From assembly GCF_013369485.1 (NCBI RefSeq), contig NZ_JABWEB010000015.1, positions 62,001 to 126,000 of the forward strand: 64,000 bases of DNA, read 5' to 3'. Below, in pieces: positions 30,306 to 39,338 of the stretch. Positions within the stretch are counted from its first letter, which is position 1; each line of letters begins with the position of its first letter. Below the pieces are notes generated by a model, which made no database searches, was not told where the DNA came from, and was given only the letters and a program-made list of their open reading frames with translations. The stretch is from Massilia sp. BJB1822. Its GTDB lineage: Bacteria; Pseudomonadota; Gammaproteobacteria; Burkholderiales; Burkholderiaceae_D. The position numbers and the translations under genes are program-made.

Positions 30306-30356
30306 GAGCGTTTCTCCCTGGTTCATCATGGCTCCAGAATAGCGGCCGGCTTGCGT

Positions 30357-30390
30357 CCATAACAGACGCAGCGCGGCGAAATTGTTATGG
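30357..30390. promoter_or_regulatory. Inverted repeat in the DUF2917-MocR intergenic region
   Basis: CCATAACA (30357-30364) and TGTTATGG (30383-30390) form a perfect 8-bp inverted repeat with centres 26 bases apart. This placement fits a shared operator for the divergent MocR regulator. Confidence 0.55.
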
Positions 30391-30479
30391 GTACAGTGGC
30401 AGGTGGGCTAAACTGTGCTGGTCAAAAAATGATGGCGTTGTACCTGTCTGCGATGGAGGGGCGGGGCCACAATAAGAAA

Positions 30480-31925
30480 ATGTCATCGCAAATCAATCTG
30501 TACGAGCAATTAGCCAATGAGCTGGGCGATCTGATCGCCCGGCGCGTCTTCGTGCCTGGCGACCGCCTGCCATCGATCCGCCAGCTGGCGCAGCAAAAGC
30601 GCCTGTCCGTGAGTACGGTGTTGCAAGCCTTGCGTCTGCTGGAGGACCGTGGCCAGGTCGAGGCGCGTCCGCAGGCTGGCTACTATGTGCGGCACCGCGC
30701 CCGCCTGCTGGCGCTGCCGGAGGTGCAGCCGGATTTGCAGGAGGCGGCCTTCGTCGGCATCAACAGCCTGCTGATGCGGGTGCTGAGGGCGAACGAAGCG
30801 CCGCAGATGGTGCAACTGGGTTCCGCCTGGCCGCACGACGAGCTGCTGCCCATCAAGCGTCTGCAGAAAGCCGTGGCCAGCGTGGCGCGGCGCGAACCGG
30901 CCCTGCTCAGCAAGGTAAGCTGCTACGAAACCAATGAACCCGCGTTTACCCGCCATATTCTGCGCCGCGCGCTGGAGTGGGGGCAGATTGACGCATCCGA
31001 GATCGTGGTCACCAGTTCCTGCACCGAGGCGATCAGCCTGTGCCTGCGCGCCGTCGCCAAGCCGGGCGACACCATTGCCCTCGAATCGGCCACTTACTTC
31101 GTGCTGCTTCAGCTGGTGGAAAGCCTGGGCATGAAGGCACTGGAAATTCCCACCCATCCGAAAACCGGGCCGTCCATCGATGCGCTGGAGCTGGCCTTGA
31201 ATGCGGGCCTGGTGCAGGCTTGCCTCTTCATTCCAAATGCGAATAACCCGCTGGGCTGCATCATGCCGGAGGAAAGCAAGCAGCGCCTGGCCGGGCTGCT
31301 GGCCAAGCATAATGTGCCGCTGATCGAGGATGATGTGCACGGCGACCTTTGCTTTACCGCCGACCGTCCACGCCCCGTGAAGGCCTACGACAGCAGCGGC
31401 AATGTCCTGCTGTGTTCATCTTTCTCCAAGGCGGTGACGCCTGCCGCGCGCGTGGGCTATGTGGCGGCGGGGCGCTTCGCGCAAGAGGTGGCGCTGCTGA
31501 AAATGGTGTCGAGCGGCTCCAGCAGTCTGTTCTTCCAGGCCGTGCTGGCCGATTTCCTGAACGGCAGCAGCTATGAGGTCCAGGTGCGCAAGATGCGGCG
31601 CGTGCTGTCGCAGCGCATCGCCCGCATGTCGGACGCGGTGCACGCCCATTTTCCCGCCGAATGTTCCGTCTCCGAACCGCAGGGCGGCTTCGTGCTGTGG
31701 ATACAGATGCCGGAGCAAGTCGACTCGCTCCAGCTGCACCAGGCCGCGCTAGGGCAGGGCATCGCCTTCGTTCCGGGACCATTGTTCTCGGCTTCCGGCA
31801 AGTTCTCCAACTGCCTGCGACTCAACTGCGGCAACCCCTGGACCGACGATATCGAACGCGCCGTCATGCGCCTGGGCGAGCTGGTGCGGCGCCAGGCCGA
31901 TACCCCGCAAGCGCTGCGCGCCTGA
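30480..31925 (+). CDS. MocR-type regulator (GntR winged helix fused to PLP aminotransferase fold)
   Basis: A 481-residue protein with an N-terminal GntR winged helix (about 1-75; VFVPGDRLPSIRQLAQQKRLSVSTVLQALR) and a C-terminal fold-type I aminotransferase domain. The PLP lysine lies in SSFSKAVTPAARVGY, and IPNANNPLGCIMP and EDDVHGDL carry the cofactor-binding Asn and Asp. MocR proteins usually sense PLP or an amino-compound and control a neighbour; here the divergent DUF2917 gene is the nearest candidate. Start ATG 30480 (MSSQINLYEQLANEL) fits the family; earlier in-frame ATGs exist. Confidence 0.9.
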   Translation: MSSQINLYEQLANELGDLIARRVFVPGDRLPSIRQLAQQKRLSVSTVLQALRLLEDRGQVEARPQAGYYVRHRARLLALPEVQPDLQEAAFVGINSLLMRVLRANEAPQMVQLGSAWPHDELLPIKRLQKAVASVARREPALLSKVSCYETNEPAFTRHILRRALEWGQIDASEIVVTSSCTEAISLCLRAVAKPGDTIALESATYFVLLQLVESLGMKALEIPTHPKTGPSIDALELALNAGLVQACLFIPNANNPLGCIMPEESKQRLAGLLAKHNVPLIEDDVHGDLCFTADRPRPVKAYDSSGNVLLCSSFSKAVTPAARVGYVAAGRFAQEVALLKMVSSGSSSLFFQAVLADFLNGSSYEVQVRKMRRVLSQRIARMSDAVHAHFPAECSVSEPQGGFVLWIQMPEQVDSLQLHQAALGQGIAFVPGPLFSASGKFSNCLRLNCGNPWTDDIERAVMRLGELVRRQADTPQALRA

Positions 31926-32103
31926 CCGCGCTGCGTGTCCGCATCGTCCGTCCGGTGTCCGGCGTGGATTTTCAGCATTTCATCCCGGTTTTTCTGCGCT
32001 TCGTCGCAAGCCCATCGCGGGCCAGGGAGCCTTTAGCTACAGTGGAACCATGCAAGCAGTAATCAACACGACGAAGCACCCCACTGAACTAAAGGAGAAC
32101 ATC

Positions 32104-32313
32104 ATGAACGCACTGAAAAACATCGAAGCCATCTTCCTGATCGCCGCTGCCGTTGCCGTCGCTGCCGTGGGCGGCATGACCGAAAAACGTCCGCTGTAAG
32201 TGGCCGCCAGCAATAGCGCGATCGCCACCGTAGCCGCCGCTCCCGCCGCGATGGACGTGGTTGTGGTCAGCGCCAAACGCCTGAGCGCCGCCGAAAAAGC
32301 CGCCCTGATCTAA
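32104..32313 (+). pseudogene. Small exported or membrane peptide gene interrupted by an in-frame stop
   Basis: A strong AAAGGAGAAC site precedes an ATG at 32104. The frame encodes MNALKNIEAIFLIAAAVAV, a hydrophobic N-terminal segment, to a TAA at 32197-32199 (31 residues). The same frame then stays open for 37 more codons, ending in VVVVSAKRLSAAEKAALI before a TAA at 32311-32313. The second half has clear coding character, so this looks like a 69-residue gene with one nonsense codon. A sequencing error, or a genuine 31-residue peptide, remain possible. The rest of the 31926-32400 gap holds no other gene. Confidence 0.65.
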
Positions 32314-32385
32314 GATGGCACGCCGCAGGGCGTAAAACTCGAAAGAAGTGGCGTCGTCTTGGTACAATTGCGCTTTTGGACATAG

Positions 32386-33690
<1,305 letters not shown>

Positions 33691-33746
33691 TGAAAAGGAA
33701 GAAGGGGAAATGCAGCAAACCCCCTTCCGTTTTCAAGAAAGCCTGC

Positions 33747-33752
33747 TATAAT
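33747..33752 (+). promoter_or_regulatory. Extended -10 promoter of the tRNA-Ser genes
   Basis: TGCTATAAT contains a perfect TATAAT with the TG extension, 33 bases upstream of the first tRNA. A short CTCGC...GCGAG hairpin lies in the presumed 5' leader. Confidence 0.7.
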
Positions 33753-33784
33753 CTTGGTCTCTCGCAACGCTAGTAGCGAGAAAA

Positions 33785-33875
33785 GGAAAGGTGGCAGAGT
33801 GGTCGAATGCGCTGGACTCGAAATCCAGTGTACATCTTTGGTGTACCGTGGGTTCGAATCCCACCCTTTCCGCCA
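33785..33875 (+). tRNA. tRNA-Ser(CGA), copy 1
   Basis: A 91-base class II tRNA including encoded CCA. The acceptor stem is GGAAAGG with CCTTTCC and discriminator G; the anticodon loop CTCGAAA gives anticodon CGA (reads UCG), followed by a long variable arm and GGTTCGAATCC T arm. Identical to copy 2. Confidence 0.97.
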
Positions 33876-33887
33876 AAGGATAAAGAG

Positions 33888-33917
33888 AAAAGCCCGCATG
33901 AAAGTGCGGGCTTTTTT
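33888..33917 (+). terminator. Intrinsic terminator between the two tRNA-Ser genes
   Basis: AAAAGCCCGCA (33888-33898), a 6-base loop and TGCGGGCTTTTTT form a strong terminator, so copy 2 is either read through or has its own promoter in the short AT-rich gap. Confidence 0.87.
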
Positions 33918-33964
33918 CATATATAAGTGAGAGGGTAATCAAATCCTCCAGATCACATACACAA

Positions 33965-34055
33965 GGAAAGGTGGCAGAGTGGTCGAATGCGCTGGACTCG
34001 AAATCCAGTGTACATCTTTGGTGTACCGTGGGTTCGAATCCCACCCTTTCCGCCA
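33965..34055 (+). tRNA. tRNA-Ser(CGA), copy 2
   Basis: A second tRNA with the same 91 bases as copy 1, including anticodon CGA and encoded CCA. The identity extends a few bases beyond each end (AAGGAAAGG at the 5' side), pointing to a recent duplication. Confidence 0.97.
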
Positions 34056-34065
34056 GTAAAAAATA

Positions 34066-34090
34066 AACCGCCTTCAGGCGGTTTTTTTTT
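34066..34090 (+). terminator. Intrinsic terminator after tRNA-Ser copy 2
   Basis: AACCGCC (34066-34072), loop TTCA and GGCGGTT (34077-34083) run into nine T residues. Confidence 0.9.
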
Positions 34091-34104
34091 GCTGACGGAA
34101 AGGA

Positions 34105-34212
34105 GCGAGCCCTGAGGGCTCGCGGGGGGGATTGGAAAGCGATCCGCCTGCAGGCGGTGGCGCGGGCTCGGGACGCGACCGAATCGCCCAATTGCCGCCC
34201 CTGCGGGGCGGC
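34105..34212. repeat. Cluster of three short GC-rich palindromes
   Basis: Three perfect hairpins lie in a gene-free gap: GCGAGCCC-TGA-GGGCTCGC (34105-34123), CCGCCTGCAGGCGG (34144-34157) and GCCGCCCC-TGC-GGGGCGGC (34194-34212). None has a T tract. They resemble REP or integration-site debris at a tRNA locus, but no repeat family is recognised. Confidence 0.55.
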
Positions 34213-34289
34213 CTTGCGAGCGCTGCGCGCGCGCACCCACCCCCACTATAGAAAAAGCCAGCCTACCCACAAAAGCCAGCAAAAACCCC

Positions 34290-34694
34290 TCACCCCAGCA
34301 AATCCCCCTCATCCATCAATTCCGCCGCATCCCTCAAACAAACATCCCCCACCCAGTCAGTAAACCCCATCCCCAAATCCCCCACCCGAAGAGGGTTCAA
34401 CAGTTCCACCCTCCCCGAAAAAGACAAATGAATCGAAACCACCCGATCCAAAACCACCCCATCCTGCACGGCAAAGAACGCAAAAGTCTCCATATCCTGT
34501 CGTCGCGCAAATAGATAAACCTCAAAATCCGCCCCTGTCTCCGCCGCAAAAGCCTGCGCCGCAAACCTATTCCGCCCCAGATCCACGCCTTTGGCCAAAG
34601 ACTCTGGCGTATCCACAAAATACCAAGGCTCCCAATCCGTCAAACCCTTAGCCAAAAACCAGCGATAAGCAAGCGGCAGAATCGGCGCCCCCAT
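34290..34694 (-). CDS. Hypothetical protein with FARRQD motif (possibly SUKH/SMI1-like)
   Basis: A 134-residue soluble acidic protein starting at an ATG with GGGGAG eight bases upstream. The central segment VYLFARRQDMETFAFFAVQDG-VV resembles the core of SMI1/KNR4 (SUKH) domain proteins, which often act as immunity proteins. The resemblance is from memory of the motif and is weak. Base composition is less GC-biased than neighbours, and the gene lies in a tRNA-flanking patch, both consistent with recent gain. Confidence 0.6.
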   Translation of the reverse strand: MGAPILPLAYRWFLAKGLTDWEPWYFVDTPESLAKGVDLGRNRFAAQAFAAETGADFEVYLFARRQDMETFAFFAVQDGVVLDRVVSIHLSFSGRVELLNPLRVGDLGMGFTDWVGDVCLRDAAELMDEGDLLG

Positions 34695-34768
34695 ATAAAC
34701 TCCCCAAAACCGTCAATTAAAGAACCAGAGAATGCTATTCTAGCCAAGCAAACCCGGAGCACGAATCC

Positions 34769-35272
34769 ATGAGCATCCCCCAAACGCGCCAGCAGCTACT
34801 GGAAGCCATCGACAGCAACTACCAAAAGCTGGCAAGCGACCTTGCCCGCATTCCGGTCGAGCGCAGCAAAGAAAAAACCATGGAAGGGCATGCCCAAGGC
34901 AGCCAAATGAGCGTAGCCGACCTGGTGTCCTACCTGATAGGCTGGAATGAGCTGGTCCTAAAATGGTGCGAGCGCAAATCCCAAGGCAAACCTGTCGATT
35001 TCCCCGAAACCGGCTACAAATGGAATGAGCTAGGCCGCTTGGCGCAGAAATTCTACGCCGACTATTCCACTCTCGACTATCCCGCCTTACTCCAGCAATT
35101 CGCCGACGTAAAAGCCCGCATCACCGCCCTGGTCGAAAGCGAAACCGACGCCACTCTGTATGGCGAGTCCTGGTACGAAAAATACCCCAAAGGCCGCATG
35201 ATCCAATTCAACACCTCCTCGCCCTATGCCAATGCCAGGGCGCGGCTGCGTAAATGGTTGAATTCCAGATAG
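34769..35272 (+). CDS. ClbS/DfsB-family four-helix bundle protein
   Basis: A 167-residue protein matching the ClbS/DfsB family by MSIPQTRQQLLEAIDSNYQKLASDLARIP, the MSVADLVSYLIGWNELVLKWCE helix and the C-terminal NTSSPYANARARLRKWL. ClbS is a cyclopropane hydrolase that protects colibactin producers; most family members have unknown roles. No colibactin-like synthesis genes are nearby, so a stand-alone detoxifying role is only a guess. Confidence 0.87.
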   Translation: MSIPQTRQQLLEAIDSNYQKLASDLARIPVERSKEKTMEGHAQGSQMSVADLVSYLIGWNELVLKWCERKSQGKPVDFPETGYKWNELGRLAQKFYADYSTLDYPALLQQFADVKARITALVESETDATLYGESWYEKYPKGRMIQFNTSSPYANARARLRKWLNSR

Positions 35273-35307
35273 CCGCTTTCAATTCCCGCCGCGCCCCATT
35301 TCGCCCG

Positions 35308-35402
35308 GCTGTGGAATATTCGTCTATACCAATTGCGATAGTAAATAAGGACTACACAGCACAAAATAATGGCTATGTGAAAAAGCGTGAATATTCCACG
35401 GC
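35308..35402. repeat. Long-spaced inverted repeat containing two GAATATTC palindromes
   Basis: GCTGTGGAATATTC (35308-35321) and GAATATTCCACGGC (35389-35402) are inverted copies with one mismatch, 67 bases apart. Each includes the perfect palindrome GAATATTC; the two palindromes are 75 bases apart, about seven helical turns. The element fills the promoter region of the next gene. Confidence 0.65.
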
Positions 35403-35453
35403 TTTTCCGGTGCTACCCTAGCCGCACCCGATCAATCGAATCAGGACCATACC

Positions 35454-35813
35454 ATGAATCAGGCACGTTACGAAAAAGTCGGCCATTTCATCTACAATAT
35501 GGCCAGAATTAAAAGTAATTTGACTCAACTGATCAACGAATACGGCAGGGAGATACTATTGCCGTCCGAAAGCGCCAGGGCGGAGCTGCCGCAATTGCTG
35601 ACTTTGATTCGCAAGGATATTTCAACCCGCAAGGGCAGCAAGGTGGAGCAAACCGGCCAGGAATTGATCTCGACGCTGAGCACGCTGGCCGAAATGGAAT
35701 CCCGCTCCATTTACGCCTTTCAAACCGCCGATCCGAAAATCATGGATACCTACGCCAGAATCCCCATCCATGCCCTGGATCTGATTGCTGCCTACCGCAA
35801 AAGCCTGGCCTAA
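35454..35813 (+). CDS. Hypothetical protein, 119 residues
   Basis: A soluble, helical, charged protein (MNQARYEKVGHFIYNMARIKSNLTQLINEY...) with no signal, membrane segment or motif I recognise. The start follows ATCAGGACC. The upstream region carries an unusual inverted repeat. It converges with the oxygenase gene (19-base gap). Codon use is coding-like throughout. Confidence 0.7.
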   Translation: MNQARYEKVGHFIYNMARIKSNLTQLINEYGREILLPSESARAELPQLLTLIRKDISTRKGSKVEQTGQELISTLSTLAEMESRSIYAFQTADPKIMDTYARIPIHALDLIAAYRKSLA

Positions 35814-35832
35814 GGAATAGGGGGAAGGGGAT

Positions 35833-36705
35833 TCAGGAAAACACCCCTTCCCGCATCCATTTCGTCACCACCCATTTCTCGCCCTGGGTCACGGGCGCGC
35901 CGCCGTGCAGGGTATCCCAGTCCAGCTGGCCGGATTCATTGAAATACTCGAAATACACGGCCGAGCCTTTTTTCGGCACCACCGACAGGTGCAGGGCTGG
36001 GAAGATGGTTTCGCCCGCACCCTCCACCTCGTTCAGATAAGTAATCAGCGTGCTCACGCGCTGCCCGCCGCGCGCCAGGGTCGGCCCGAAGCCCGGCTTG
36101 GCCGGATCGAAGAAATCGTGGTGCGGCCGGTATTCCGCGCCCACATCGTAATGCAGCACATGCAGCGGCTCGCCATTGGCGCGCGGCCAGTTCATCACTT
36201 CGGCAATGCGGCGCTCGATCCCGTCGAGAAAGGCGTCGCCCGCCGCCGGAAGAAACACGCCCATGCTGGTGCGGTGATCCTTGACCTGGTGCTGGCCCGA
36301 CAGCGGGTCCAGCGTGGCCGAGCGCTGCAGGCGGTCGCGCGCCAGGCCGACGATGCGGTCGCATTCCTCGTGCGTGAGCAGATCGTCCAGCACGGCCAGC
36401 ACCGGCCGCTGCATGCGGAACGTGATATGCACATCGCGGTCAAAGGTAGGAATCACATTCCCGGCATGGGCAAAGCGCGCCAGGCCGTACTGGTAGGGTT
36501 GGCGCGGGGCGGCTTGCGCGGGCAGGGCGGTCTGGGCTTGCAGCGTGCGCAGTTCGACGCGCTCGGTCACGGTGCGGGCCGCGAAATCCGGATCGAAACG
36601 GCTCTCCACCATGGCCTTGACGATGTCCTGCACCAGACAGCCCTTGGCCAGGTTGCGGTCCAGCCAATGGTCCCATTCCTGCGGGAGATGAGTAAAGGTG
36701 TTCAT
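35833..36705 (-). CDS. 2OG-Fe(II) oxygenase, prolyl 4-hydroxylase-like
   Basis: A 290-residue protein with a poorly conserved N-terminal helical region (about 1-85) and a C-terminal prolyl 4-hydroxylase alpha-subunit fold. Iron ligands are HHD in YRPHHDFFDP and the distal His in DTLHGGAPV; the 2-oxoglutarate-binding basic residue is in GEKWVVTKW. DHRTSMGVFLP and ETIFPAL complete the family pattern. It probably hydroxylates a prolyl residue of a protein partner, unknown here. ATG 36705 chosen; divergent from yfiR-like gene. Confidence 0.9.
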   Translation of the reverse strand: MNTFTHLPQEWDHWLDRNLAKGCLVQDIVKAMVESRFDPDFAARTVTERVELRTLQAQTALPAQAAPRQPYQYGLARFAHAGNVIPTFDRDVHITFRMQRPVLAVLDDLLTHEECDRIVGLARDRLQRSATLDPLSGQHQVKDHRTSMGVFLPAAGDAFLDGIERRIAEVMNWPRANGEPLHVLHYDVGAEYRPHHDFFDPAKPGFGPTLARGGQRVSTLITYLNEVEGAGETIFPALHLSVVPKKGSAVYFEYFNESGQLDWDTLHGGAPVTQGEKWVVTKWMREGVFS

Positions 36706-36790
36706 AGTGGCGCAGTATGGCATGCACGCCCGCAAGCTGCCAGAGTGTTGCGAAGCTATCAAAACGGACGTCAATGCAAACAGATGTGTT

Positions 36791-36796
36791 TATAAT
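36791..36796 (+). promoter_or_regulatory. -10 element of the YfiR/kinase operon
   Basis: Perfect TATAAT, 42 bases before the YfiR-like ATG. No clear -35 hexamer. Confidence 0.45.
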
Positions 36797-36837
36797 CGAT
36801 ACACCACCTGCCTGGCCCGCATAGCCACTCAGACAAT

Positions 36838-37437
36838 ATGACGACTGCCACAACCATAGCGCCGGTCCGAAGTGTGAGGCTAGCCCCCGGTCTGCCGGGC
36901 CGCTTGTTTGTGCTGGTGTGTCTGCTGTTTGCGCTGAGCTGCATCGCCGGCGGCGCGCCCCCTGCCAATGTGGCGGCGCCGACGCTGGAGCGCAGCGTGA
37001 AAGCCGCCTTCCTCTACAAATTCCTCGGCTATGTCGAATTTCCGTCTGCCGATGCCGGCGCGCCGCTGACCGTCGGCGTGGTCGATGCCGACGATGTGGC
37101 CGCTGAGCTGGGCCGCATCACGGCTGGCCGCACGGTCAGCAACCGCGTCATCGCCGTGCGCACGCTGAACGAGGGCGATGCGCTGGCCGGCCTGAACATC
37201 CTTTTCGTCGGCGCCGACACCGACAAGCCGGCGCAGTGGCTGCGCGCCGCCCAGCAGCATTCGGTGCTGGGCATCAGCGAAACGGACAGCGGTCTGCAGC
37301 AGGGGGCCGTAATCAATTTCCGCGTGGTCGACGAGCGCGTGCGCTTCGAAGTGTCGCTGCCGGCGGCCGAAAAAAGCAATCTCAAACTCAGTTCGCGCCT
37401 GCTCTCGGTGGCATACCAGATCCAGAAGGGGCCATGA
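36838..37437 (+). CDS. YfiR-like periplasmic regulator (DUF4154)
   Basis: A 199-residue secreted protein with an N-terminal hydrophobic export segment (about 22-40), then the YfiR core: VKAAFLYKFLGYVEFP, VGVVDADDVAAEL, NILFVGAD, SVLGISETD, GAVINFRVVDERVRFEVSLPAAEKSNLKLSSRLLSVA. In Pseudomonas, YfiR binds the periplasmic side of the diguanylate cyclase YfiN and holds it off. Here the next gene, overlapping by 4 bases, encodes a hybrid histidine kinase instead. Confidence 0.9.
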   Translation: MTTATTIAPVRSVRLAPGLPGRLFVLVCLLFALSCIAGGAPPANVAAPTLERSVKAAFLYKFLGYVEFPSADAGAPLTVGVVDADDVAAELGRITAGRTVSNRVIAVRTLNEGDALAGLNILFVGADTDKPAQWLRAAQQHSVLGISETDSGLQQGAVINFRVVDERVRFEVSLPAAEKSNLKLSSRLLSVAYQIQKGP

Positions 37438-39338
37438 TGCTCAATCGCGTAAACGCCGGCTCGGTACGCGCCCGCCTGATCCTGATGGCGCTGGCCACCA
37501 CCTTTGTGGCCTTGCTGGTGGCCGTTGGCTGCATGCTGTTGTATGACGCGCGCAGCTTCCAGCAGACCTGGGCCAGCGACCTGACGGCGCAGGCGGAAAT
37601 CGTGGCGATGGCCAGCGTGCCGGCGCTGAACTTCAACGATCCCGCCGCCGCGCGCCAGAACCTGGCCTTGCTGCGCGTGCGTCCAGCGATCCACGCCGGC
37701 GCCATCTACACGGCGCGCGACGCCATGTTCGCCGCTTATGCGCAGTCGGCGCAGGAAACCCCGGTATTTCCGGCCCGTCCCGGCCCGACTGGCTACCATG
37801 TCGAAGACGGCCGCATGACGGTCTGCCAGCCCATTCTGGACAATGGTGAAGTCATTGGCCATGTGTATTTGAGCGCGCAATATCCGCTGCTGGAGCGTAT
37901 CGGCCGCTATGGCGCGATTCTGGGTGGGGTGATGCTGGGCAGCCTGCTGCTGGCGGCCCTGGTGGCATCGCGGCTGCAGGAGGGCATTACCCGGCCGCTG
38001 GCCGCCGTCACCGGCGTGGCGCGCGAGGTGCGCCAGCGCCGCGATTTTTCGCTGCGCGTGCCGCAGGCCGGCAGCGGCGAGATCGCCACCCTGGTCGATG
38101 CCTTCAACGATATGCTGGCCGAGGTGGGGCGCCGCTCCTACGCCCTGCAGGAAGCCAACCGCACGCTGGAGCACGAGATGGCGGTGCGCCAGAGCGCCGA
38201 ACATGCGCTGCTGCAGGCCGACCGGCGCAAGGACGAATTCCTGGCCACCCTGGCCCACGAGCTGCGCAATCCGCTGGCGCCCATTCGCACCGGGCTGGAC
38301 ATCATGCGCATCAATGCCGCCGACGGCAAGGCCATCGACAAGGCGCGCGCCATCATGGAGCGCCAGCTGAAGCAGATGGTGCGGCTGGTCGACGACCTGC
38401 TCGACGTCTCGCGCATCAACACCGGCAAGCTCACCATCAGCAAGGAGGGGCTGGACCTGCAGGCCGTGGTGGGCGACGCGGTGGAAAGCGCGCGTCCCTT
38501 TATCGAAGGGCAGAACCACGAACTGACGGTGAGTCTGCCGCCGCAGCCGGTGTGGCTGCTGGGCGACGCCACCCGGCTGGCGCAAGTGCTGTCGAACCTG
38601 CTTAACAACGCCGCCAAGTACACGGTGCGCGGCGGCCGCATCGCGCTGGAAGGGACAGTGGGCGGGGGGCAGCTCAAACTCAGCGTGCGAGATAACGGCA
38701 TCGGCATCGCGCCGCAGATGCTGAGCCATATCTTCGAGATGTTTACCCAGGCCGATTCCTCGCTGGAGCGCAGTTCGGCGGGGCTGGGCGTGGGCCTGTC
38801 GCTGGCGCGGCGCCTGGTGGAGCTGCATGGCGGCACCATTCAGGCTTTCAGCAAGGGGCTGGGGCAGGGCAGCGAATTCGTGATCCTGCTGCCGCTGGCT
38901 GGGGCGCCGGCGGCGGAAGCGCCGCGTCCCGCCGCGCCGCCACGCACCCGGCGCCTGCTGCGCATCCTGCTGGCCGACGACAATCTCGATTTCGTCAACG
39001 GCATCGGCACCCTGCTGCGCTCCATGGGCCATACCGTGCATATCAGCCACGATGGCGTGCAGGCGCTGGCGGCGGCCGAAGCTTTCGCCCCCGATATCGC
39101 TTTCCTCGACATCGGCCTGCCGCAATTGAATGGCTACGATCTGGCGCGCGCGCTGCGCCGCCTGCCCGCGCTGCGCAAGGCGTTGCTGGTGGCGGTGACG
39201 GGCTGGGGCCAGCAGAAAGACCGCCAGCAAGCCTTCGATGCCGGCTTCGACCTGCATGTGGTCAAGCCGATCAGCTTCGAACGCATCCAGGCCATCCTGG
39301 CCGGCGAGCGCCAGGAGCAGGCGCTGACCCAGCACTAG
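37434..39338 (+). CDS. Hybrid histidine kinase with CHASE8-like sensor domain
   Basis: A 634-residue membrane kinase. TM1 (about 12-36), a periplasmic CHASE8-like domain (about 37-158; TAQAEIVAMASVPALNFND-AAARQNL, then YTARDAMFAAY), TM2 (about 160-181), HAMP, HisKA with His275 (LAHELRNPLAP), HATPase with SNLLNNAAKYT and DNGIGI, and a C-terminal receiver with phospho-acceptor Asp559 (FLDIGLP). No DNA-binding output domain, so phosphotransfer to another regulator is expected. The ATG overlaps the YfiR stop (ATGATG). It converges with the GlxA gene with 4 bases of overlap. Confidence 0.93.
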   Translation: MMLNRVNAGSVRARLILMALATTFVALLVAVGCMLLYDARSFQQTWASDLTAQAEIVAMASVPALNFNDPAAARQNLALLRVRPAIHAGAIYTARDAMFAAYAQSAQETPVFPARPGPTGYHVEDGRMTVCQPILDNGEVIGHVYLSAQYPLLERIGRYGAILGGVMLGSLLLAALVASRLQEGITRPLAAVTGVAREVRQRRDFSLRVPQAGSGEIATLVDAFNDMLAEVGRRSYALQEANRTLEHEMAVRQSAEHALLQADRRKDEFLATLAHELRNPLAPIRTGLDIMRINAADGKAIDKARAIMERQLKQMVRLVDDLLDVSRINTGKLTISKEGLDLQAVVGDAVESARPFIEGQNHELTVSLPPQPVWLLGDATRLAQVLSNLLNNAAKYTVRGGRIALEGTVGGGQLKLSVRDNGIGIAPQMLSHIFEMFTQADSSLERSSAGLGVGLSLARRLVELHGGTIQAFSKGLGQGSEFVILLPLAGAPAAEAPRPAAPPRTRRLLRILLADDNLDFVNGIGTLLRSMGHTVHISHDGVQALAAAEAFAPDIAFLDIGLPQLNGYDLARALRRLPALRKALLVAVTGWGQQKDRQQAFDAGFDLHVVKPISFERIQAILAGERQEQALTQH

